A stretch of DNA of 64,000 bases. Origin: Yanshouia hominis. Lineage in GTDB: Bacteria; Bacillota; Clostridia; Oscillospirales; Ruminococcaceae. The stretch covers positions 1 through 64,000 of the forward strand of contig JACRTB010000014.1 in NCBI GenBank assembly GCA_014385025.1, in the 5' to 3' direction. The position numbers and the translations under genes were made by a program. This document shows positions 7,902 to 16,126 of the stretch, one piece after another. Every line of letters begins with the position of its first letter. The stretch's first letter is position 1. The notes below the pieces were generated by a model. That model saw only the letters and a list, made by a program, of their open reading frames with translations. It made no database searches and had not been told where the DNA came from.

Positions 7902-8677
7902 ACGCAAAGACCTCCAAGCTGCGTGATCTGGCATTGTCGGTCGTCTCGATCCTCTGCCTGGTCAGCCTCTGGCTCGTTCTTTCGAGCAGCCGCCCTGACT
8001 TCTTCCCTACCCCTCAGATGACATGGGAACGCTTCCTCGAGCTGATTGAATACCCCGTGAGCAAGGTTTCCATTCTCGGCCACATCTGGGCAAGCCTGCG
8101 CCGCGTGGTCATCGCCTTCTGCTATGCCGTCGTGCTGGGCATCTCTCTCGGCATTGCGATGGGCTGGAACAAAAAAATCCGCGCCGCCGTTGAGCCGATC
8201 TTTGAATCGCTGCGCCCGATCCCCCCGATCGCCTGGATTCCCCTGGTCATTCTGTGGTTCGGCGTCGGTGAGTTTCCGAAAGTTCTTCTTGTTTTCATCG
8301 GCTCGTTTATTCCGATCGTCCTCAACACGATGACCGGCGTCGCGCTGGTTGACCCGATGTACCTCTCGGTCAGCCGCGTCTTTAAGGCAAACACTTTGCA
8401 GACGATGATCCATGTCGTGCTCCCCGCTTCGATTCCCGCCATCTTCGCCGGAATGAAGGCATCCCTGAGCAGCGGCTGGATGGTCGTGGTTGCCGCTGAG
8501 ATGATTGCCAGCAAATCGGGCGTGGGATTCCTGATCACCCGCGGCAGCGAAAGCTATGACGTCGCGCTGATTCTCTGCGGCATGATCCTGATCGGCATCG
8601 TGGGCGCCCTGCTCGGCGTCGTGCTGACTCTTCTGGAAAGGTGGCTCTGTCCGTGGACAACAAAGAAAGAAAAGTAA
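7898..8677 (+). CDS. ABC transporter permease 2 (TauC/SsuC type)
   Basis: 259 residues, about six membrane segments, with LRPIPPIAWIPLVILWFG and a distinct EAA loop (SRVFKANTLQTMIHVVLP). It is clearly homologous to the preceding permease but diverged, so the transmembrane core is predicted to be a heterodimer. TauC/SsuC systems normally use a single permease gene, which makes the duplication notable. The stop codon overlaps the next start as TAATG. Confidence 0.9.
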   Translation: MNAKTSKLRDLALSVVSILCLVSLWLVLSSSRPDFFPTPQMTWERFLELIEYPVSKVSILGHIWASLRRVVIAFCYAVVLGISLGIAMGWNKKIRAAVEPIFESLRPIPPIAWIPLVILWFGVGEFPKVLLVFIGSFIPIVLNTMTGVALVDPMYLSVSRVFKANTLQTMIHVVLPASIPAIFAGMKASLSSGWMVVVAAEMIASKSGVGFLITRGSESYDVALILCGMILIGIVGALLGVVLTLLERWLCPWTTKKEK

Positions 8678-9408
8678 TGCTCCGCCTCGAGAACATCGCA
8701 AAGTCCTTCTATGCGCGCCATGAGGTGTTTGACGCGGTCAGCGATGTCTCGATTGATGTCTATGAAAACGAATTTCTCACCATCCTCGGGCCGGGCCAGT
8801 GCGGCAAGAGCGTATTGCTCAATATCATCGCCGGCCTCGAAAAGCCCACCAAGGGCACCGTGGACTTCCCTGCCAGCAGCGATACAACCATGGGCTTTGT
8901 TTTTCAAAAGACCGCCGTCTTCCCCTGGAAAACGGTCATGGAAAATGTTGAGCTTGGGCTGCAAATCAAGGGTGCCAATAAAAAAGAGCGCCGCGAAAAG
9001 GCGCAGTACTTAATCGAGCTGGTTGGACTCAAGGGCTTTGAAAACGCCTATCCCTATCAGCTTTCGGGCGGAATGAAGCAGCGTGTCGGCATTGCCCGCG
9101 CCTACTGCGTCAACCCGGACATTCTGCTGATGGATGAGCCGTTCGGCGCGCTCGACGCACAGACCCGCTATCAGATGGAAGAGGAAGTCCTGCGCATCTG
9201 GCAGGCCGAAAAGCGGACGGTCATCTTCGTTACCAACAACATCGAAGAAGCCCTGTTCCTTGGGGACCGCATTGTGCTGCTCTCCGCCTGCCCGGCCAAG
9301 GTCAAGGAAATCTATATTCCCCGGCTGGAGCGGCCCCGCAACAACATCGATCCCGACTTCCTTGCGCTGCGCGAGGAGATTGAGGCCAATACCGATTTGG
9401 CACTTTAA
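8677..9408 (+). CDS. ABC transporter ATPase A (variant H-loop and Walker A)
   Basis: 243 residues from ATG at 8677, overlapping the permease stop (TAATG); a GTG at 8641 is too close to its purine run. Motifs: Walker A GPGQCGKS (38-45, unusual middle residues), Q-loop FQKTAVFPW, intact signature LSGGM (129-133), Walker B LLMDE (150-154) and D-loop GALD (157-160). The H-loop histidine is replaced by asparagine (VTNN, Asn187). The partner ATPase has a normal Walker A and H-loop but a broken signature. Together they would form one competent and one degenerate ATP site. The overall family is the TauB/SsuB type. Confidence 0.9.
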   Translation: MLRLENIAKSFYARHEVFDAVSDVSIDVYENEFLTILGPGQCGKSVLLNIIAGLEKPTKGTVDFPASSDTTMGFVFQKTAVFPWKTVMENVELGLQIKGANKKERREKAQYLIELVGLKGFENAYPYQLSGGMKQRVGIARAYCVNPDILLMDEPFGALDAQTRYQMEEEVLRIWQAEKRTVIFVTNNIEEALFLGDRIVLLSACPAKVKEIYIPRLERPRNNIDPDFLALREEIEANTDLAL

Positions 9409-9428
9409 CAGAGAGAGCGGAGGGTACT

Positions 9429-10172
9429 ATGAGCAACGATGTAAAGGTAAGCGTCCGCAACCTGACAAAATGCTTCGGCGACCTCAAGGTTCTGGACAAT
9501 ATCTCGTTTGATATCAAAAAGGGGGAGTTTATCTGTGTCGTCGGCCCGACCGGCTGCGGCAAGACAACCTTCCTCAACCTGCTGACCCGCCTGATTCCCC
9601 AGACCTCCGGTGAAATTCTCATTGACGGCGAGCCGGCCGACCCGAAAAAGCATAATATCTCCTTCGTTTTTCAGGAGCCTTCGGCTTTTTCCTGGCTGAC
9701 GACACAGGAGAATATCGAATACGGCCTGCGGATCAAAAAGATGCCGGAGGAATACATCAAGCAGCAGAGCGACAAGGTTATCAGCCTGCTCGGCCTTGAC
9801 CGGTTCCGCGACGCCTATCCGCATGAAATGTCGGTGAGCATGGAACAGCGCGTGGTAATCGGCCGGGCTTTTGCCATGAATCCGGACCTGCTGCTGATGG
9901 ACGAGCCCTACGGCCAGATGGACATCAAGATGCGCTTCTTCCTGGAAGATGAGGTCATCAAGCTCTGGAAGGCTACCGGCGCGACAGTTCTGTTCATCAC
10001 GCACAACCTCGAGGAAGCGGTTTACCTCGCCGAACGGGTGTTGGTGCTCTCGGCAAAGCCCGCAACCATCAAGGCGCAGGTTCCGATCAACATCGAGCGG
10101 CCGAGAAAGGTTTCCGACCCGGCCTTCATCGAAGTGAGAAAGCAGATCACCGATATGATCAAATGGTGGTGA
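9429..10172 (+). CDS. ABC transporter ATPase B (degenerate signature motif)
   Basis: 247 residues behind GGAGG. Walker A GPTGCGKTT (39-47), Q-loop FQEPSAFSW, Walker B LLMDE (155-159) and H-loop His192 (ITHN) are intact. The signature LSGGQ region reads MSVSM (134-138), and the D-loop is GQMD (162-165) instead of SALD-like. These defects face the Walker A of the other subunit in an NBD dimer. That pairs them with the altered Walker A and H-loop of ATPase A in one composite site. It is the last transporter gene and is followed by the catabolic enzymes. Confidence 0.9.
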   Translation: MSNDVKVSVRNLTKCFGDLKVLDNISFDIKKGEFICVVGPTGCGKTTFLNLLTRLIPQTSGEILIDGEPADPKKHNISFVFQEPSAFSWLTTQENIEYGLRIKKMPEEYIKQQSDKVISLLGLDRFRDAYPHEMSVSMEQRVVIGRAFAMNPDLLLMDEPYGQMDIKMRFFLEDEVIKLWKATGATVLFITHNLEEAVYLAERVLVLSAKPATIKAQVPINIERPRKVSDPAFIEVRKQITDMIKWW

Positions 10173-10239
10173 CCTCCCCCGGCATGCTTCGTCTGAGGGA
10201 AGCCAGATCAAATAAGATTGAGCGAAAAGGGGTTTTTGT

Positions 10240-11019
10240 ATGGATACCGGACTGAAAGGAAAGCTTGTTATTATTACCGGCGGAGCCCGTGGGCTCGGCT
10301 ACGCTTCCGCGACCAAATTCGCCCTTGAAGGGGCTGAGATCGTCCTCGCGGATATCAACGAGGAGATGGTCAAGGAATCCGCTGCAAAGCTGCACGAAGA
10401 AACCGGCGCCGTCTGCCATGCCTATCGCCTGGACGTAAGCCGTGTCGATGAGATTAAGGCCTTCTTTGCTAAAATCAAGGCGGATTTCGGCCGCGTTGAC
10501 ATCCTGATCAACAACGCGGGCATCCAAATCCGCAACGACTGCCTCGATTTCAAGGAAGAGGACTGGGACAAGCTGATGGACATCAACCTCAAGGGGGTGT
10601 TCTTCTGCTGCCAGCAGGGCGGTCTGATTATGAAAGACAACGGCGGCGGTGTGATTGTCAATATGTCCTCCTCCACCGCGGTGCGCACCACGCCCGGCCG
10701 TGCGCCCTACTGCATCAGCAAGGCGGGCGTCAAGAATCTGACGATGGTTCTGAGCTGTGAATTTGCCAAATACCACATCCGCATGAACGCCGTCGCTCCC
10801 GGCTGGATTATGACCAACATGCTGCAGGACGGCTTCCGTCTCGGCGTGGTCAGCGACAAGCAGCTGATGGCCGCCATCCCCTACAAGCGTTACGCTGACA
10901 TGAGCGAGATTGCCGACACCGTCGTTTATCTCTGCACGGATCAGGCGAGCTACATTACCGGCCAGTGCATCCATGTGGACGGCGGACAAACCGCTCTCGG
11001 CCTGCCGGATATCCTGTAA
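10240..11019 (+). CDS. SDR-family NAD(P)-dependent oxidoreductase
   Basis: 259 residues. Classical short-chain dehydrogenase motifs are complete: TGGARGLG cofactor loop (13-20), NNAG (91-94), and catalytic Ser144, Tyr157 and Lys161 (YCISK). The ADIN motif at 37-40, with Asp at the end of the second strand, favours NAD(H). The sequence type resembles gluconate 5-dehydrogenase and 3-ketoacyl reductase-like sugar (acid) dehydrogenases. It probably interconverts a hydroxyl and keto group on the imported substrate or an intermediate. It stands 68 bp after the transporter genes and 16 bp before transketolase. Confidence 0.85.
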   Translation: MDTGLKGKLVIITGGARGLGYASATKFALEGAEIVLADINEEMVKESAAKLHEETGAVCHAYRLDVSRVDEIKAFFAKIKADFGRVDILINNAGIQIRNDCLDFKEEDWDKLMDINLKGVFFCCQQGGLIMKDNGGGVIVNMSSSTAVRTTPGRAPYCISKAGVKNLTMVLSCEFAKYHIRMNAVAPGWIMTNMLQDGFRLGVVSDKQLMAAIPYKRYADMSEIADTVVYLCTDQASYITGQCIHVDGGQTALGLPDIL

Positions 11020-11034
11020 AGAGGAGACAGAACA

Positions 11035-11895
11035 ATGAGACTGCAATATTCCGCGGCGCAGCTGCGCCTGATGGCCGAAAAGCTGCGGCTTGATATGGTG
11101 GACAGCCTGCATGAGGCCGGTTCCGGCCATCCCGGCGGTTCCCTTTCGATCGCCGAAATCATGAGCGTCCTTTATTTCCATGAGATGAACCTTGATCCCT
11201 CTAACCCCCAGTGGGAAGAACGGGACCGCTTTGTTCTTTCCAAGGGCCACGCCGCCCCTGCTTATTACGCGGCGCTGGCCGAGAGGGGCTTTTTCGATGT
11301 GTCGCTCCTCAAGACGCTGCGAAAGATCGACAGCATCCTGCAGGGCCACCCCGACTGCAAGAAGGTTCCCGGCGTTGACATTTCCACCGGGTCCCTCGGT
11401 CAGGGAATCTCAGTCGCCTGCGGCATGGCCTGCGCCGCCAAAAAGAAAGGCTCTCCCGCCCGGGTTTACTGCGTCCTCGGCGACGGCGAAATTCAGGAGG
11501 GTCAGGTCTGGGAGGCAGCGATGAGCGCCGGGCATTACAAGCTCGGCAACCTTGTCGCTTTTCTCGACAACAACAACCTGCAGATTGACGGTGCGGTGGA
11601 CCATGTCATGTCGGTCTACCCCATCAAGGAAAAGTTTGAGGCCTTTGGCTGGCGAGTCATCGAGCTTGACGGAAACGACGTCGGGCAGATTCTCACCGCC
11701 CTCGAGCTTGCGCGCACCTCGAAGGACCAGCCCACTCTCCTGCTGGGCCACACCACCAAGGGCAAGGGCGTTTCCTTCATGGAGAATCAGGCCGGATGGC
11801 ATGGCAGCGCGATCAATGATGAGCAATATGCAGCCGCGATGAAGGAGCTCAAAGAGCGCTATGCCCAGGCGGAGAAAGGATGTGCGGCAGAATGA
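11035..11895 (+). CDS. Transketolase, N-terminal (pyrophosphate-binding) subunit
   Basis: 286 residues behind AGAGGAGA. It carries the thiamine diphosphate motif GDGE (149-152) through NNN (179-181), plus conserved His32 (GSGHPGG), His72 (SKGHAAPA) and His105 (GHPD). Split transketolases with separate N and C subunits are usual in Clostridia and archaea. The enzyme moves a two-carbon ketol unit between sugar phosphates. A dedicated copy inside a transport operon points to a pathway that shortens or rebuilds a ketose. Split transketolases also serve the sulfoquinovose transketolase route in some Firmicutes. Confidence 0.92.
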   Translation: MRLQYSAAQLRLMAEKLRLDMVDSLHEAGSGHPGGSLSIAEIMSVLYFHEMNLDPSNPQWEERDRFVLSKGHAAPAYYAALAERGFFDVSLLKTLRKIDSILQGHPDCKKVPGVDISTGSLGQGISVACGMACAAKKKGSPARVYCVLGDGEIQEGQVWEAAMSAGHYKLGNLVAFLDNNNLQIDGAVDHVMSVYPIKEKFEAFGWRVIELDGNDVGQILTALELARTSKDQPTLLLGHTTKGKGVSFMENQAGWHGSAINDEQYAAAMKELKERYAQAEKGCAAE

Positions 11896-12836
11896 ATTCC
11901 ACCCGTGAGGCTTACGGCGCAGCCCTTGTCGAGCTGGCCGGACAATATGATTTCTTTGTCATGGATGCCGATCTTGCCAAGGCGACCCAGACGGTGCATT
12001 TTTCCAAGCAGTATCCCGAACGCTTCATCGATATGGGAATCGCCGAGGCAAATCTGATCGGTTTCGCCGCCGGAATGTCCACCTTCGGCACTCCGGTCTT
12101 TGCAAGCACCTTTGCCGCCTTTGCGGCGGGCCGCGCCTATGACCAGGTGCGCAATACGCTTGCCTATTCCAACTGCAACGTCAAGATCGGCGCGACCCAC
12201 GCCGGTGTGCTGATCGGGGCGGACGGCGGCTCCCACCAGTGCATCGAGGATATCGCCTTGATGCGGGCCATCCCGAATATGACGGTGCTCTGTCCCTGCG
12301 ATACCCGGGAAACCCGCGCCTGCGTCAAAGCCGCGCTTGAGATGCACGGCCCCGTTTACCTCCGCTTTGGGCGTCTCGGAACTCCCGAGGTTTACGAGGG
12401 GGAGGCGGAGTTTTCCTTTGAAATCGGGAAGGGACACTGCGTCCGCGAGGGCGCGGATCTGACCATCGTCGCCATCGGGGATATGGTCAGCCGTTCTCTC
12501 GAAGCCGCCCGCGCACTGGAGTCCCGCGGCATTTCGGCACGGGTCATTGATATGGCCTCGATCAAGCCGATCGACGAGGCGCTGATTCTCAGCTCTGCCG
12601 CCGAAACCGGCTGCTTTGTCACGGCAGAGGATCACAACGTCCTCGGCGGATTGGGCGGCGCGGTCTGCGAGGTGCTGGCAAAGCACGCGCCCTGCCCGGT
12701 TGAAACAGTGGGCGTGCAGGACCGCTTCGGCCGCTCCGGAGATCCCGCGGAGCTCGCTGAAACCTACGGTTTGACCGCCTCCGCTATTGAGGCGGCCGCT
12801 CTGCGGGTTCTGGAAAGGAAGAAGGCAAAAGTATGA
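11880..12836 (+). CDS. Transketolase, C-terminal (pyrimidine-binding) subunit
   Basis: 318 residues from ATG 11880, with GGAG 5 bp upstream; an internal ATG at 11892 overlapping the upstream stop (ATGA) is a plausible alternative. The pyrimidine-binding domain contains DMGIAEANLIGFAAGM, whose glutamate activates thiamine diphosphate, followed by a transketolase C-domain (residues 185-310). It overlaps the N-subunit gene, as expected for a heterotetrameric enzyme made in equal amounts. It overlaps the following dehydrogenase gene by 4 bp. Confidence 0.92.
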   Translation: MCGRMNSTREAYGAALVELAGQYDFFVMDADLAKATQTVHFSKQYPERFIDMGIAEANLIGFAAGMSTFGTPVFASTFAAFAAGRAYDQVRNTLAYSNCNVKIGATHAGVLIGADGGSHQCIEDIALMRAIPNMTVLCPCDTRETRACVKAALEMHGPVYLRFGRLGTPEVYEGEAEFSFEIGKGHCVREGADLTIVAIGDMVSRSLEAARALESRGISARVIDMASIKPIDEALILSSAAETGCFVTAEDHNVLGGLGGAVCEVLAKHAPCPVETVGVQDRFGRSGDPAELAETYGLTASAIEAAALRVLERKKAKV

Positions 12837-13849
12837 GAAGAGTCGTGTTTCCCGAAGCCAAAAAAGCTGTCATGACCGAATGCGAGCCCCCGAAGTGCGG
12901 AGACGGACAGGTGCTTCTCAAGATGCGCCGCGTTGGCGTCTGCGGCACCGACATTCAGGTGTTCTCCGGCAGAAACCGGTTCATGACCTTTCCGATCGTC
13001 CCCTTTCACGAGGGAATCGGCACCGCCGTCGAGGTGGGCAAAGATGTGACGGACGTGAAGGTGGGGGATACCATCTGTGTGCGCCCGATCATCGCCTGCC
13101 ACAACTGCTATCCCTGCCGCCATGGACATGTCAACGCCTGCGAGAACTTCAACTCGCTGGGAGTCCAGTCCAACGGCCTCGGCAGCGAATATTTTGCCAT
13201 CGACGCGGAATACTGCCCGCGCGTTTCCCCCGATCTTCCGCTTGACGAAGCAATTCTCATCGAGCCGTTCGCGGTCGGCGTCCACGCCGCCCGCCGCGGA
13301 CAGGTGGAAGGCAAAAAGGTTCTGGTCGTGGGAGCCGGCACCATCGGTAATTTTGTCGCCCAGGCCGCCCAGCTTCTCGGCGCCGAAAAGGTTGCGGTCT
13401 GCGACCTCAGCGAGGAGAAGGTGGAAATGGCCCGCAAGGCGGGAATTGCCCTTCCGATCGTTTCGGCCGGAAAGACGCTTCGCGAGGTGGCCGCCGAGGC
13501 ATTCGGGCCGGAGCCTGCCGACGTCATCATCGACTGCGTGGGCGCAAAGCCCCTTTTCCAGCAGATTCTCGACGCCGCGGCCAAGACGAGCACCGTTGTC
13601 ATCGTCGGCAACTACAGTGAAAACGTCGAGCTCAACGTCGCGCAGATTCAGCGCAATGAGCTGAACTTCCTCGGCAACATCACCTATACCCGCGACGACT
13701 TTGAAACCGCCATCCGCCTGTTCGAGGAACGGAAGGTTTATGTTGAAGATTTCATTTCCGCCCGTTTCTCGATTGAACAGATTCAGGAAGGGATGGATCA
13801 GGCTGTGGCCGGAAAGGCCCACAACATGAAAACCATCTTCGACTATTGA
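12833..13849 (+). CDS. Zinc-dependent alcohol/polyol dehydrogenase (MDR family)
   Basis: 338 residues, start overlapping the previous stop as ATGA. Catalytic zinc ligands are visible at Cys37 (VCGTD) and His59-Glu60 (FHEG). The structural zinc lobe has Cys89, Cys92, Cys95 and Cys103 in the standard 2-2-7 spacing. A Rossmann motif VVGAGTIGN follows at about 163. The family covers sorbitol, threonine, galactitol and L-gulonate-type dehydrogenases. With the SDR enzyme this gives two dehydrogenases in one operon, consistent with an oxidation-reduction pair or epimerisation of a polyol or sugar acid. Confidence 0.88.
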   Translation: MRRVVFPEAKKAVMTECEPPKCGDGQVLLKMRRVGVCGTDIQVFSGRNRFMTFPIVPFHEGIGTAVEVGKDVTDVKVGDTICVRPIIACHNCYPCRHGHVNACENFNSLGVQSNGLGSEYFAIDAEYCPRVSPDLPLDEAILIEPFAVGVHAARRGQVEGKKVLVVGAGTIGNFVAQAAQLLGAEKVAVCDLSEEKVEMARKAGIALPIVSAGKTLREVAAEAFGPEPADVIIDCVGAKPLFQQILDAAAKTSTVVIVGNYSENVELNVAQIQRNELNFLGNITYTRDDFETAIRLFEERKVYVEDFISARFSIEQIQEGMDQAVAGKAHNMKTIFDY

Positions 13850-13859
13850 GGAGGACCGG

Positions 13860-14528
13860 ATGATGTACCATACCTCCCCTTCCCTGCTCTGCGCCGATCA
13901 GCTTCGGCTGGGGGAAACGGTAGAGCTGCTCAACGGCCTTGGAATCGACTGGTTCCACATCGACGTGATGGATGGAAGCTTCGTTCCGAACTTCGCCTTT
14001 GGGGCGGATGCGATCCGCGCCGTCTGCTCCGCGGCGAAGCGCCCCGTCTACGCCCATGTGATGGCGGTCAATCCCCAAAACCACATCGAATCCTTCGCTG
14101 CGCTTGGCTGCGACTACTTCTGCTTTCATCTCGAAACGACCAACAATCCGTTTCGCCTCTGCCAGCAGATCCGCGCGGCCGGAATGAAGCCGGCGGCCGC
14201 GCTCAACCCCGCGACCGGCGTGGAACGTCTGGCAGACCTGCTCGACTGCCTCGACGCGGTTACCCTGATGTCGGTCGAGCCGGGCTTTTCGGGGCAGAGT
14301 TTTCTGCCGTTTATGTACGATAAAATTGCCGCACTGCACCGTATGATCGGCGGGCGTCCGGTTCTGATCGAAGTGGACGGCGGGGTGAACAACGAAATTG
14401 CCCGCCGGTGCCTCGGCTGCGGCTGCGATATCGTGGTGGGCGGTTATTTTACCCTCTTCCAGAAAGGCAAAGCCATTTCCGAATGCTACCAAAGCTTCGA
14501 GGAAGCCATCAAGGAGGAAAAAGTATGA
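13860..14528 (+). CDS. Ribulose-phosphate 3-epimerase family protein
   Basis: 222 residues behind GAGGAGG; ATG 13860 or the next codon at 13863 could be the start. It has the TIM-barrel Rpe pattern: SPSLLCAD, HIDVMDGSFVPNF (metal-binding His and catalytic Asp), MSVEPGFSGQ and EVDGGVN (second catalytic Asp). Rpe converts ribulose 5-phosphate to xylulose 5-phosphate; relatives act on allulose 6-phosphate. The AHVM position, where DxHLM is usual, is conserved in function. As a second, pathway-specific copy it most likely feeds the neighbouring transketolase with a ketose phosphate. Confidence 0.85.
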   Translation: MMYHTSPSLLCADQLRLGETVELLNGLGIDWFHIDVMDGSFVPNFAFGADAIRAVCSAAKRPVYAHVMAVNPQNHIESFAALGCDYFCFHLETTNNPFRLCQQIRAAGMKPAAALNPATGVERLADLLDCLDAVTLMSVEPGFSGQSFLPFMYDKIAALHRMIGGRPVLIEVDGGVNNEIARRCLGCGCDIVVGGYFTLFQKGKAISECYQSFEEAIKEEKV

Positions 14529-15253
14529 ACCTTGCAGAGCTGAAAAAGATTGTCGTTGAGGGCAACAAGGAGCTGCCCCGCCGCGATCTCGTCAAATATT
14601 CCTGGGGCAACGTCAGCGGCATCGACCGCGAGAACAAGCTGATCGTCATCAAGCCGGTCGGCATCCCCTACGATGAGCTGACCGTTGAGAATGTCAGCGT
14701 CGTCGATCTCAACGGCAAGATCCTCGAAGGGCCGCTGAACCCCTCGGTTGATCTTGATATCCACCGCGCCCTCTATGAGCATTTTCCGAAGGCCAACGCC
14801 ATCGTACATACCCATTCGACCTATGCCACCGTCCTCGCACAGCTGCGCCGCGACCTGCCCTGCTTCGGAACCACCCACGCCGACTACTTTGCCGGCCCGG
14901 TTCCCTGCGTCGGAGAGCTGACCCGTGAGGAGGTCGAGGGCAAATACGAATGGAACACCGGCATGGCGATCGTCCGCTGGTTTGAAGAGCATCACGTTGA
15001 CCCCGCCGAGGTCCCCGCCGCCCTCTCTCCCTTCCACGGCCCCTTTACCTGGGGCAGCGATGTCTGGGATGCAGTGCACAAAACGGTGGTTCTCGAGGAA
15101 ATCTGCAAAATGGCCGCGGCGATGTACAGCATCAAGGATGAGCCCGCGCCGCTTCCCCAGTACATGCTCGACCGGCATTACTACCGCAAGCACGGCGCCA
15201 ACGCCTACTTTACCAACGACGACTACGGCTCCGGAACGATGATTAAACGATAA
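14525..15253 (+). CDS. L-ribulose-5-phosphate 4-epimerase-like class II aldolase (AraD family)
   Basis: 242 residues from ATG 14525, overlapping the Rpe stop (ATGA) and preceded by GGAGG; a longer upstream frame is the shadow of Rpe. Metal ligands His95 and His97 (HTHSTYAT) and a third His in FHGPFTWGSD match AraD. SWGNVSG and KPVGIPYD are the phosphate and substrate loops; the usual KPSG is KPVG here. AraD epimerises L-ribulose 5-phosphate to D-xylulose 5-phosphate by retro-aldol chemistry, which would also feed transketolase. Related enzymes cleave other sugar phosphates. Confidence 0.88.
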   Translation: MNLAELKKIVVEGNKELPRRDLVKYSWGNVSGIDRENKLIVIKPVGIPYDELTVENVSVVDLNGKILEGPLNPSVDLDIHRALYEHFPKANAIVHTHSTYATVLAQLRRDLPCFGTTHADYFAGPVPCVGELTREEVEGKYEWNTGMAIVRWFEEHHVDPAEVPAALSPFHGPFTWGSDVWDAVHKTVVLEEICKMAAAMYSIKDEPAPLPQYMLDRHYYRKHGANAYFTNDDYGSGTMIKR

Positions 15254-15269
15254 TAGAGAGGCGATTGCC

Positions 15270-16103
15270 ATGAAGTATGTTTATGCAAACCTGAAGCGTT
15301 TCGACGTGAGACGCGAGGAGGGCGGCCTCAACTCAATGGCCGCACCTGCCGAGTGGGGCAGATATATCGTTTCCCATATACAGGAGGGACTTGCTCCCTT
15401 TGTGGGCAAACTCGAAACCACTGTATTTTTTCCCGAATCCCATATCATTTCCGCGATAGAGACGAAAAAGGCCGATGGGTTTCCGCTGCATATCGGCTGT
15501 CAGGGAGTTTTTCGCCGCGACGTGGAGAAGGGCAAGAATTTCGGTGCTTTTACCACCGGACGTACTGCCAAATCGATGATGGCGCTCGGCTGCGACTATA
15601 CCGTTATCGGTCACTGTGAGGAACGCGCCGATAAGCGCGAAATCATGGCCGCCGCGGGCGGGTGTGATGAAACAGCGATCAGCCGCCTGCTCAATGCCGA
15701 AATCCGCTGCGCGGTTGACGCCGGAATGACCGTCCTATACGCCATCGGTGAGCGCGCTGAAGAGCAGGATCATTGGGACGAGGTAATCCGCCGGCAGCTC
15801 ACGGTAGGACTGGAAGGAATCGATCCCGCAAAGCTCCGCATCGCTTATGAACCTATCTGGGCAATTGGTCCCGGGCGCCCGGTTCCCGGGCGTGAGGATA
15901 TCCGCAAGGTTGCCTGTCTCTCGAAGGAGCTGTTTCCGCAGGTCCCCTTTATTTACGGCGGCGGACTGAAAACCGACAACGCCGGAATGCTCGCCTCGAT
16001 CGAAGAGGTGGACGGCGGACTGGTGGGCCTGACCCGCTTCACCGGAGAGATCGGCTTCTATCCGGACGGCTTCATCGAGATTATCCGTACCTACCTCGGC
16101 TAA
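15270..16103 (+). CDS. Divergent triosephosphate isomerase-family protein
   Basis: 277 residues, longer than normal TIM (about 250). Catalytic positions are kept: Asn7 and Lys9 (NLK), His115 (IGHCEE) and Glu194 in AYEPIWAIG. The usual IGHSERR is changed to IGHCEER, and phosphate loops differ (GAFTTG, YGGGLK). TIM paralogues in catabolic operons can isomerise other short sugar phosphates; EryH/LerI acts on L-erythrulose 1-phosphate. Here, beside transketolase, it may isomerise a tetrose or modified tetrose rather than glyceraldehyde 3-phosphate. It is the last enzyme gene before the regulator. Confidence 0.8.
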   Translation: MKYVYANLKRFDVRREEGGLNSMAAPAEWGRYIVSHIQEGLAPFVGKLETTVFFPESHIISAIETKKADGFPLHIGCQGVFRRDVEKGKNFGAFTTGRTAKSMMALGCDYTVIGHCEERADKREIMAAAGGCDETAISRLLNAEIRCAVDAGMTVLYAIGERAEEQDHWDEVIRRQLTVGLEGIDPAKLRIAYEPIWAIGPGRPVPGREDIRKVACLSKELFPQVPFIYGGGLKTDNAGMLASIEEVDGGLVGLTRFTGEIGFYPDGFIEIIRTYLG

Positions 16104-16126
16104 CACAGACAGAAAGGAGGCCGCTT

